From contig JAEMBT020000009.1 of assembly GCA_018873245.2 (NCBI GenBank), positions 16,363,794 to 16,427,793 on the forward strand: a DNA stretch of 64,000 bases, in the 5' to 3' direction. This document shows positions 28,021 to 39,290 of this stretch, piece by piece. Position numbers and translations under genes: made by a program. The notes beneath the pieces are model-generated. The model did not search any database. It worked only from the letters and a program-made list of their open reading frames with translations, and was not told the DNA's origin. The stretch's first letter is position 1. The number at the start of each line of letters is the position of its first letter. This DNA is from Archegozetes longisetosus (lineage: Eukaryota > Arthropoda > Arachnida > Sarcoptiformes > Trhypochthoniidae).

Positions 28021-28916
28021 ATTTATTGCTCAGAAACAAAATGATAACCGCCTGAGTACAAGAATAGAATTCTTAATGTATAATTCCTACATCAATTCAA
28101 AGCACTTGTTTCTGGAAATGGTATGCAAAAATCTCTAAAAGTGTGGTCAATTTTCTAAAAATAAGGCTCATTTTCCAACTCGAGCTCATATTTGGATCAT
28201 AAAATTACTTATAAAGTATTAATAATTTAAAAGCATAACTTGAGAGTTATCTAATTTAGCAGAAAATTCAAGCCTAGTGAATCTTAAGCGCTATACTTAC
28301 TTCAAATTTCTATATTAGTTATGTTTTGAACAAATGTTTAAGTTATTACAAATGGCAACTACATTATCAGTTAATGGTTTTAGACATAGATGTGTGAACT
28401 GAAAACACACATTTGGGCCATTTCGTATAAGGTATTCTACATCTGACATTTCTAGGCTGAACCTATAAGTTCAAAATGACAATGTTCTCACTGTTTAAAT
28501 GCAAAATTCAAAAATTTACAAAAATTCAAAATAAATTTCTACAAATAATATATAATTAAAAAGACTTACGAGAGCATTCTTAAAACAAAGAACTTAAGAA
28601 TGGGCCAAAATATGAAATAGTTTGAGCAACAACGACATATCAATACTGAAAATTAGAGAACTAGTAGAACTCCCAAAAGACAAAGTATTTATTTGAAAAT
28701 AGAGTAGAAACTTAAAACTCTAATGGAGTTTCAGATGTACAATAAAGCTGAAAGAATATCAAAATTTAAATGAATATTGATGTCATGTTATGAAAGCTAT
28801 AAGAAATAATGTCTAACAAAACTACTTTTGCTTTACTTTATTCTCAGTCGATGAATTCCGAAACATTTCAAATTCAATTTAGGGAATATCTGATATAAAA
28901 ATATAGATCATCAAGT

Positions 28917-28972
28917 TAGAATAACTTCAAGTCCGAATAACTTCAACTTGGAATAACTTCAAGCTGGAACTT
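28917..28972. repeat. 17-18-nt tandem repeat, three units
   Basis: Three copies of a unit containing GAATAACTTCAAG. Confidence 0.8.
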
Positions 28973-29173
28973 GTTTAGAGGAGAACAAATCTCACGTCTT
29001 AGCAAAACTTATGATAAATTGAGTTAATCAATCGATTATAAGATAACACGTGTTCACATTTTGCTCTTACTATTGTAATTTGATTGCCATTTACCAAATA
29101 TGAATCATTGAAAATATGTTGCAATCATCTAAGATATACTTTTATGTATAGCATTAAATAACAATGCAAAATA

Positions 29174-29423
29174 CTTTATGGATAAGTATGTATTAATGCT
29201 TTGTAGGTAAGTATACATCAATGCTTTTCAGGTAAGTATACATCAGTGCTTTGCAGGTAAGTATATATTAGTGCTTTACTGGTAAGCCTACATCAATGCC
29301 TTACAGGTAAGTATATATCAGTGTATTGCTGGTAAGTGTATATCAGTGTGTTGCTGGTAAGTATATATCAGTGTGTTGCTGGTAAGTCCACATCAATGCT
29401 TTACAGGTAAGTATCTCCAATAA
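29174..29423 (+). repeat. Tandem array of ten 25-nt units carrying 5' splice-site consensus
   Basis: Exactly ten 25-nt units with no length variation. Nine carry GTAAG; the first has ATAAG instead. Units 3, 4, 6 and 10 contain CAGGTAAGTAT, which is fully complementary to the conserved 5' end of U1 snRNA. In several units a pyrimidine-leaning stretch precedes the AG (for example CTTTTCAGGTAAGTAT), so acceptor and donor abut, as in recursive-splicing ratchet points. The array is on the plus strand, the same strand as the downstream receptor gene. A chance origin as an ordinary minisatellite is possible; function is inference. Confidence 0.9.
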
Positions 29424-31120
29424 GTTGTCTACATTTCTTCCATCAGCTCTACAGACACTTGTTTTTATCTGATTCATAAAATCAAAGTAATATTGATTTG
29501 TTAAAAGATTTCACTTGATTGACTTCCAGTTTTGAAGTTATTTGAGTCGAAAAGTTTTCGAAATAAAAATCAATTACATGAAAGAAAAGTTGAAAATTGA
29601 AAGTTTTGACCCAAAAGACTATTTTAATTTAGTCAGAAAAGGAAATTAAAATTTCTTCTCTATCTTCAGACATTCTAATAGAAAATTGAGTATATTTTCG
29701 AGTAAAAAATGTTTTAATATATTATTTGAAAATGTTATAGTGATAAGGTTGACATTAACTTTTTCTGCCATAAATCATTTCAATCTGATTCTGATTCACT
29801 GTTCAAGTATTACAACATATGAATAGAAAAATGTTTTTTAGTGCATAACTTTTATCAATGCATAACTTATTCTTCAAGTGTTCAAGACACATTTTATCAC
29901 TATTTTAATGTGCGGTTTTGGCATTAAGTCAGTTATTGTGTGCTGAATAATGATTCATCACTATCCATATGCTATATTGGATTAGATAAGGATAAATATA
30001 TGGAATAGAAGTCATCCTGTCACATATTTTCTCCTATTTTCTCCTATTTTGTTAAACCACTTTTTCGTCTACTTTCAAACATCAAACTATGAATTTATTC
30101 ATTCTCAACAACATTCTTCGGACATATTGTAAAAAAGATCAATTCTGCTTATTTCGATTGGATAAGGAGAATATTCTTGACTAAATACCAGCATTTCATA
30201 GCATTTTGTTTAGAATATTGTTTAGATACTCATAGAACTATTAAAGTATAAGATAGTCTACTATTTCTAATAGAGTTAGAGTATTATAGATTTGTAATTC
30301 TATCATCATGCTCACCAAACTGAATATATAGCTGATAGAAATTTTCAGTTGTAAGCATGCAATTAGCTAACTAGTCTTTGATGAGAAAATAAATTACGAT
30401 TTTGTTGGCTTAAACATGATTATGAATGTTTTAATCAAAATGATATAATAAATAATTAAATAGTTAGTTAGATGAATGGAAGAAATAAAGCGGAAATTGT
30501 TGAAAGTGAAAGAAGAGTTGCAATGCTTTAATTAAAAATTGATTATTCCGTTCATCTAATTAGTATTAATTTAGTCATTATACCACATAATTACTATAAT
30601 ATACTGTATTAAAGGAAATTCAGGATCTACTCAATTACTTCCTCCACTTTATTCTCTGCTATTTATTATTCCTCATTGACTATTAGTGTCTGAACTCTGG
30701 TCTTATATAAAATACTTTTGTTTGATAGATAATTTTACTTTTTTTGAAACTGTTTTGAAACGGTAAACATTAAGTAAACATTTGGTAACTTATTGATTGA
30801 TTCAGATTTAGGCCTGAATTTGAGTTAATTCTCAATTGGCTAAGCGAACAAAATGACGAGAAATAATTAAAATTTCACGTAAAAGTATTGAAGTAGTGGC
30901 ATAAGTGTTTTGAGAAGATATACTTCACGTATTATTATGCATATTATCGTCAATAGCGTTTTTCCCTTATAATCCAAATTCAAATACTTGAGTAAAAGTT
31001 TAAGATCAATACAAAAGTGTGAATAAGTTTATAATAAGATTAGCTTTTAAAAGAAATTTTGCGCATAATTTGAGTTGAAATAAACTACAACATGAAAGAA
31101 TTCGATCTGAATTTTTATAT

Positions 31121-31236
31121 CTAATCTGAATTCTCGTATTAAACCTAAATTCTCATATAAAACCTGAATTCTTGTATCCAACCTGAATTCTCATATCAAA
31201 CCTGAATTCTTGTATCCAATCTGAATTCTATCAAAA
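31121..31236. repeat. 19-nt minisatellite, about six units
   Basis: Units near CCTGAATTCTTGTATCCAA and CCTGAATTCTCATATCAAA alternate; each carries an EcoRI-type GAATTC. Confidence 0.85.
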
Positions 31237-31698
31237 CTTTATTTAACTTGACTGATAAAAAGTTTTTCTACAGTTTAATTCTATTGGAAAGATTTATAGA
31301 TCTAAGTGAGAACCAAACTCTCACCATAGATATCATTATATAGCCATCAGTGGAAAATAGCAATAAATTTTATTCACTAATCGATCTGATAGTATCTCAA
31401 CTTTCGATTCAGTTTCGTTCACGAGTCAAATCTCTTTCACGCTTTCGTTCAGTCGAAAAACTTTTTTAAAGTTATTTGATTTGAAATTCTTAAAGAATTT
31501 AAAATTCCTAAAGAATTTAAAATATGTTAAATAAAGCCAGCAAACTATAATTTTCACTCAAATCTGTAAAGAATAAGAATCTGATTTAGTATGACATCGA
31601 ACTAAAAATTGACCCTATATTTAAGTAATAAAAGCTAGTCCTGAAGAATCTCGTGATTTGTTATAAGTTTTTATTAGTTGAAACATAAACGGAACAAA

Positions 31699-32092
31699 AT
31701 GGAAGCCTTAGGGCTAAAAGTGTGGAAAAAAGTTAAGGTATATATAATCGGATCAAAATAATGATTTGATTGGCATTTATAGGGAGGCTCAGAGAAAAGC
31801 TAGAAGAGTGATTTCGAGGCCTATTTTGTTGATTTTGATGATTTTCATCTAATTCATGGCCTTATTTCTCGTTGGAGTGATGGACACATTTATCCATTGT
31901 TGGCGATTACACAGATGTTGCTCGAGAGTGAAATACGTGAAACGCAAACTAAATAAATTGTTTTCAGCCAATCTGTTATTGAGCATTAAGAAAAGATCAG
32001 AGAACCCACAGAATACAGACAATCTACAGAATACACAGAATTCAGAGAATACAAGGAATTCACAGAACCCACAGAATCGAGAAGAATAACTT
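31699..32092 (+). pseudogene. Candidate small membrane-protein gene interrupted by a stop
   Basis: A Kozak-like start (ACAAAATGG, ATG at 31,699) opens 13 codons ending at a possible donor, AAG then GTATAT. Joining to CTCAG at 31,792 keeps frame and gives a basic stretch (RKARRVISRP) followed by a hydrophobic run LILMIFI, then TAA at 31,850. The same frame resumes at once with FMALFLVGVMDTF, a basic Cys-containing stretch, and a tail of nine-nucleotide repeats encoding Gln-Asn-Ser/Thr to a stop at 32,090-32,092. Without the TAA this would be one transmembrane segment with basic flanks. The coding-like part is GC-richer than its flanks and AATAAA lies at 32,420. I do not recognise the family. 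It may be a pseudogene, a sequencing error or chance. Confidence 0.28.
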
Positions 32093-32858
32093 GTTTTACG
32101 TTGATTTTTCTTGCTTTCGGCAATCAGAGCCTTGTTTTGTAGTTTTACTCTTTCCTAAATCCGAGTACTTTTCTCTTCAGACTAAAAAATTCTTACATGA
32201 CTTTCCCAACGTTTCAGCCATAACTCAATTTAATGCCTCGAATCTGGTTGATTGAGAATTTTAAAAGTTTTTGCTATTATATAAAAAGTCTAATGTATTG
32301 TGAATTAAATTGATTTGAAGACATTTGTCAAGTATTCAAAAGTTGATCCTCAAAGGTGGAAAAACTTGTTTCAAACTAAACTGATGTTTAGGTTTGAGTA
32401 ATACGTAGTTCTATATATCAATAAAGATCTGAAGTTTAATATCTTATTCACGAACTTGCAATTATTGAAACATTAGAGCAAATGAAAATATGATGGTTTT
32501 TGGTCATTAAAACTTATTGCTAAGTCGAGAACAAGTTTTATGTTGATAGAATATTGTTTTTGTTATTATTTTTTATATTTGTTTTGATCATTTTGGCGGA
32601 ATCGTTGTTTGAATTTGCAATTTGTTTCATATTGTTTAAGCTTGAAGTCATTTATTCAGTCCAGTAGACATTTTTCCTCTTTATGGTTCACAAATCCTTT
32701 CAAATTCTGGCTCTCAAATCAAATTCTTTCAAATCAGTTTTGTATGAAAAAAAGAGTAAATATTTCAGTAGTCTAGTAGTGAAGAATCTGTATATTGGAG
32801 TTAAAAGATTATTAAAATTCCAATATGTGTGATGAAGAAATCGTTTCTGAAGTAAGGT

Positions 32859-32859
32859 T

Positions 32860-32884
<25 letters not shown>
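32859..32884. repeat. (TA)n microsatellite
   Basis: Alternating AT tract of about 26 nt. Confidence 0.95.
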
Positions 32885-32890
<6 letters not shown>

Positions 32891-34423
32891 TTGTAAACTT
32901 AATGATGCACCATAGCAACAAGTGAACGTGTATGTTATATCAGATTTATTATTGTTGCACATGAGTTTGTTATGATATTTGATTTTAATATGTTTTGATT
33001 ACTATTCTATAACTTTAATAATAATAATTATTATTTATTATCTGATGGCAGGTATGCCACCACAACGTATCAGTTCAGGTTGCTATCCACGACTATTAAA
33101 TGTCTAAATGTATATTAATTAAATAAATTCCATTCCTACAAACTCATTAGTCATTTAGAAGAGACTTGAAATCTATTAAAGTCTTATGACAGATTCAATT
33201 ATTTCAATGAATCTATTATTTGAGGTGTTTGTTGGCTTTTTAATGAAGTATATCTTTAGTATTTCTATATATCTTATTATGATTTTAAACATTTTATTTA
33301 GTCAAATAATAAAGTATTGAATTGCTACAAATACATCCAGACATTGAAGACATGAGCTGATTATGAAAATCAATACAGAGCTATCTAGATGATCTATAAG
33401 AGTTAGAAAATCTTATGTAAACAACTAGAGTTTGAAAAAAAATATAATTATTTTGAAGATGATGAGGTATTAGTAGAAAGAAGAAATACTATAAATCGAG
33501 AAATCAAAGGATGACAAGAAGTAAAGAAGCGAACAATTGAGAGCTAGCTAGCTCTAATTAAAATCGGATTAGTCTATAATGCACAAGTTTTAGTCATAAT
33601 CAAAGAGACCGAACTTTATCGATAAAGATTCTAGATGTTATTCTAGAATAAATAAGTTTCTTATTAATAATTTCTATCTTGGTAACTATCTTGATATCTA
33701 TCTTGATAATTATCTTAATTCTAACTAATGAACTCTAAGCACAAATAATTGAAAATATTATAATCTGAGGATTTGTCCAATTAAATTGAATATTTTGGTG
33801 TATTAATGATACATCATTTCTATATAATAAGCTCTTTAAGTGGTCAACATTTAATATAATTCCAAATAACTTATTAAAGTATTTGATTGGTTCAATATTG
33901 GGATTAAGTTATTCTTAATGAAAGTGAACTTTCGATATAATTATCAAAACTTCAACTTAGCTCAACATGTATTCAATATCAGAAATCATTAGAGAAAGTG
34001 TAAGAGTAATAACTAGTAAATCTTTAAATATTATTTGCCAATAAACATCAAATAGATATCTACAACTTTGACCTTTGATTTTGAAAGATCATTTCTTCTC
34101 ATGGCTTGTTACTCGTTGAGAAAAGATTTTATCAAAAGCAAATCAGGTGAAAATTGAAGTTATTTATAACTCAAAATATGTGGAATCCATCGGGAAGTCT
34201 ATTATATGGAATAATTCTATATCATTAGATACATTGATTCAACTGCAAAATCTATCGTAATATTTCATCAATCTGACCAATTTTGAAATCAATTGGGAAA
34301 ATATTAAATCTATGAGCTCTACATTTATATATTTTTACTAAATTTACTGCAAAATCACATTCAGTTAATATTTTGCTCAAAATATATATGCTCATAGCTG
34401 TCATCTTAAAATTACCTCGAAAA

Positions 34424-34647
34424 GTACACTCAAAAATTTAATAATCCTTGATAGCAACCAGAAGTGGTGTATTATAATGAAAGGCTCACAAAGAGATCTT
34501 AATATATAAAATATGAATAAACTTATAGAAACATTGAAAGCAAGCTAGAAATCAAATTTAGCAAGAAAAATTGATGGGTATGACAAAAAGGTTGACATAG
34601 CAACAGGTATTTATTGCTATCATGAATTATTAACTTTTCAACTATAC
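34424..34647. mobile_element. MITE-like element (family B, copy C)
   Basis: About 224 nt. The left terminus runs from GTACACTCAAAAATTTAATA through CCTTGATAGCAAC. The right terminus (TTGCTATCATGAATTATTAA then CTTTTCAACTATAC) is its inverted copy over about 35 nt. The interior is AT-rich and non-coding. It shares ends and interior blocks (CAGAAGTG, AACTTATAGAA, AAATCAAATTT) with the copies at 43,799 and 50,262. Confidence 0.65.
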
Positions 34648-35509
34648 TCTCACACTAAAAGTATTGCGAAAAGTCATTTGACAATAAATCATAAGTTACC
34701 AATTCAATAGTATATATTTCGTGCCTCTAAATGATTGAAAAATCAAACTAATCAAATAAGTTTCCAAATTGACTCTAAATTTTCACTCAAGTAAAGTATT
34801 AGATGAATATTTCAAGTTTAGCAATAATAATGAATAAAATGCATACAAATTACTTTTGTGCTAAATACTAATAAATTGAGTTAGCCATAAGCTCCACAAT
34901 CTACACGATGTGCAACTATTTTATCAAATAGTTTTGCCAACAACATCAAATTCTTATTCATTTATCAATAATGTACATCGATAGAAGAGTTTAATCAAAT
35001 ACTCTATTGAACTGGACATTGATAAAAAATATTTTTTCAATATATAAAAAATTATATTGAAATCTAAAAAATCTATAATATTCAAACTAAAATATTACAA
35101 ATAGTTATCTAGAAAATATCTAAAGTTAACATATATAAGAAGTAATCTATATAGAACTTAAAAATATTTCAATATTGACTACTGCCCTCATTTCCAATTC
35201 ACTGAAAATCGACTCATTCAAATGAGTTTGCTTCTCAATCTTTCAACTGAAACATATAAAACGAGAAGAGAGTAATACTTTAAATACTACTGCATAATTG
35301 TCTGCTCTTTTGCATTTATAGTCACAAGGAGAATTGCTTTGAGATCTTTTATTATATGCCTTTTCTTCACTCAATTTTATTGCTATGTTGAGAAGAGAAA
35401 AATTTGTCTAAATTTTATTACTCTTTCCGATAGCTACAAAATAAATGAATATATTTCATGATATTAAAATAAGCTTGAAACCAAACCGCCATTCTTTGAT
35501 GTGATGCTT

Positions 35510-35602
35510 ATGGTAAATGTTCATAGTATATGCACATGGTAAATGTTCATAGTATATGCACATGGTAAATGTTCATAGTATATGCACATGGTAAATGTTC
35601 AT
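35510..35602. repeat. 26-nt minisatellite, 3.5 perfect units
   Basis: Identical copies of a unit built from ATGGTAAATGTTCATAGTAT plus ATGCAC. The absence of differences indicates a recent or homogenised array. Confidence 0.95.
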
Positions 35603-38600
35603 CTCATACTTGCATTCGTCCTCACCAAGTATTAGGCATGGAGAAGTTATATGGACCACTGAAGCCTGTTCTTGATTCTGACTTTTATTCTAAATCGGTA
35701 ACTATAGAGAAGTAAACTCGAATTTGAGCAAGATTGAATATTCTTATTAAACATAGTATAGTAGTTGAGAAGATAGTAAATAGACTTTACATATGAGAAA
35801 ATCTGTTCTAAACTACCTAATAAAATAATCATAAATTCCAGATTGAACTCAGAATGATCCCCTATTGTTTTACTCCTACTACAAAAAATAAAGACAAAAA
35901 TCTCTCATTAAATGAGCTCTCCAAATATCTAACAACTAAAATATTCATTTCATTTAATCTAGTATTCATATAATAGTACAGTGATAGCTCGATATAGCGA
36001 ACGCACTCATTCGATCCGAATACATTCTATTGAACTAGTAACTACCTCTTCATAATGAGATCTCGTTATAACAGATGTGAATTGTAAGTCTCCAGTAATT
36101 TGGGTTAGGTGACTATATACAGGTACTACTGAATTGCATATACGATTATCAAACTTTTAAACTGATTTATTATTAACAAACGTTTTTTGAAGAAACTTTC
36201 CGATTTGAATGTATGAGATTTAGAAGAGATTAGAAATTTAGAGTTCCATTTAAATGATACCTCATTTGGGAATTATATTTACAGTTTTCAGTCTAAATGA
36301 ATTAATCATATGACTCATAAAGTTAGATAAGTTATATCAGTTTTACTAACTTCTCTTAAATGTATCTAGTATACTATCTAATATATTATCTTGTCATTCA
36401 CTCTAACTGTTTAGAATTCTAAATTCTAATTATGATATTAACTGATATTCTTTCGATCACTTTCATTGTTCGTTGTTTTGAATTGCTTTCAACTATCATT
36501 TATTGTTGTACTAAACAAGGTAGATGTACAACAACTATAGATTAATAAACTCCATATATTGCAACACAAATGAGAGTGTTGATTTTCAATTTGTTACGAC
36601 TTTTTGTAAAAGTTGATGTTATGAAGAAAACAATTCTGAGAATATACTAATGATTCCAATTTTCTATAGACTGCCCAAAAGCATTGCTAAAATCCATGAT
36701 TAAAGTACTTTATTTTGATATTGTTTGTTATAGCATTGCATTTATTACATTTCTACCAAACTTATATTTTCTTTTCTAAGCTCCACCAATTCATTTATTA
36801 TAGAATTGCAGAATTTTTTCTTAAAAATATTCTTATTTATTATTATTTCAAGACAAAGACCTAAAGCACAATCTTTATGCTTGTAATTTGTCGATTCTTT
36901 ATTTTCAAAGAATATTCTTAAAGAATATTCCATAAGAATTGTTAAAAATGCTTCAGACCTACTCTTTTAAATAGTAGTAAAGAATAAACAAGCTGAAAAT
37001 TGTTAAACTTAGCCTAAAACTATTTTGTTTGAAAGTATTAGTGATGTTCTGAAAACAAGCTAGCTGCATAATACAGATATTCTTACTTATAAAAATAAAC
37101 ATTGAATATCAATTTGTTTTTTCATCAATTATTATCCGACAAAATATATAATACTTAAACATAACAATCAAGTATAAATAGTATTATCATTAGTTGTAGT
37201 TTAATACAAGCACAATAAAGTCGTGTTCAATACAAGTACAATAAAGTTCTGTTAGCCATAAGTACCTTCGCTTACTTTGATAGATAAGCTAAAATAGTGT
37301 ATAAAAAGCTAAACTTTTAGCTTAGCTCAAGTTTTAATCTTTATAAATAGATGCTTATTTTCATATCAAACATAGATGTGATCGAATTTACATTAGGCCA
37401 AATTAAAAACATCTATGTAAATATGTTCCTCTATCTGCCCTACCCTTTCTCGTTATGAATCTTTAGCATAACAAATCTGTTTATATTTATACTTATATTC
37501 ACTCAATTGGACTTATTCACTTTTTCAATCCTATCCTCACTTCAGTCTTATTGTGGAAGGTGATTCACGGTTAAAACGTAGATACAATAACCGATTGAAC
37601 AGCTGAATTGAACCGACTTTTCAAATCTACTTTCTAACAGAAAATGGACTAGATTTGAATCTGGCTTATCTCAATCCTAATCAATCTGATTGAGCAGTCA
37701 GTCTACGTAAACATGTTTAGAAATGGTTGGTCACCATCTGCAATCTTCTAATCTATATATACTATGTTTTCAATAATCACTTAAGTCGATGAAGTAATGA
37801 AAAACTACAGTAAGTTCTCTTTATAGAGTACATTAAATTAGATGCAAAACTTTGTTTTCATTTATTCATTAGAAGCTTAAAAGAATTCTTTGCTAAACGA
37901 TTTTAAAAACAAATCAAATCAGAGAATAAAATGTTATAACCTTGAAGTAAATTTCGTAAAGAATTGAAGGCTTTTATAGTTTTATATAAAGAATTTAAAA
38001 ATGAAATCCAGTAATTTTCCTATGTGTCATCACAGAATCGAAGAGTTAGGGTAAAGTAGAAGAAACCTAAGGGAAGGTGTTAGACACATCAGAAAACCTT
38101 ATAAATATATAAAAGCAGTTATATCTCACTTAAGCGAATTGCTTTGAAGAGAGTGAAGAGAAGTAGTAGGTTGCACCCAGTGCATAACTAGAACTTCTTA
38201 AAAAAACTTCTTAATGCACTCTAATATTGAAAGAAAGCTCTCATAACTTAACCATTCCCAGTATACTACTAATGGCGAAATATATATTTTTCATTCACTT
38301 ATTTAGTGCTTTCTAGCAGAATATTCTTTGAGATTCCTTTTGAAGACTACAATTTGTTATACTAATGAAGAAAATAGGTTTGTTAACATTGAGACATGAA
38401 GAAGAACTTATGAGATGCAGCATACTTTTTGATAGAGTATAAAGGAAGAATTCATTTGCTATTAACTTAAATTAAGTCAACTTACAAAGATCATAAATAG
38501 ATATTCTCGATTTTCAAATCAAATCAAGCACTTAAGCGAGTATTACTTTAGGAGTTGAACTAATCCGAAATGAATATTTCCTAACAAATAAGCGTCTGTA

Positions 38601-39217
38601 TTTGTTATAGCTTTTCGACTTAATTTAAATTTGATATCTTATTGGAGAACAGTTTTCAATATATTATATTGTTTCAAAAGTATTGGTCGACTATTTCCTG
38701 AGGCTTAACAAAAAAGGAAATCCAAAAGAATTGACCTAAACAAATATTCAATATTGTGTTGGTCATGTGAAAAGAAAGTTCAAATATTGATTGTAGTAAA
38801 CTATTGTTTTATATTTGATATAGTTTGCATGTTACTTTTTTAGTCATTGTTAGCTTTATATGTGCTAGATTCCATTTTAGGCTTATTTCAAGCTTTTTTG
38901 TTTATTTGAACTAAATGTGAGTTAACGGCTCAGTGGAGTTAACTTCGCTTAGTAGTTGTATACTTTTGAGTATGAAACCTTCTTAATTTCTCATAACTAC
39001 TACGAAATAAAGTAAACATACTAAATAATTCAAAACTTATTTAAAACTATAAGGCAGTAGGTTTTAATCGAAAGAGTATACATTAATTCAAATTGAATAT
39101 GAAGATATAGCTTTACTTGAAGTTGCTATCTTAGCTATTCATTTATTATTGACTATTTCGATATAGTTATCAACAGAACCACTACCTGAGGAGCATCATA
39201 TATATAGAATCCTAAAT

Positions 39218-39290
39218 TTAGACTATAGTATGTATTTTGTATGGCCTACTTTTAGACCCTAAAGACTACAAAATATACTTACATAGTCTG
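39218..39290. repeat. Long inverted repeat (hairpin)
   Basis: Left arm beginning TTAGACTATAGTATG and right arm ending ACTTACATAGTCTGA pair over about 24 positions with a few mismatches around a roughly 24-nt loop. No neighbour explains it; it may be an orphan MITE or a structured RNA precursor. Confidence 0.6.

Larger units (their letters stand above)
8522..29173. other. AT-rich region without recognisable genes
   Basis: Twenty kilobases with no ORF carrying a family motif. What it holds is listed separately: (CT)n tracts, many 15-25-nt minisatellites, TTAGG-type patches, MITE-like copies and one GC-rich island with a palindrome near 27.95 kb. If the 8.2-kb patch is a first exon of the receptor, all of this is intron. 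Confidence 0.5.
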
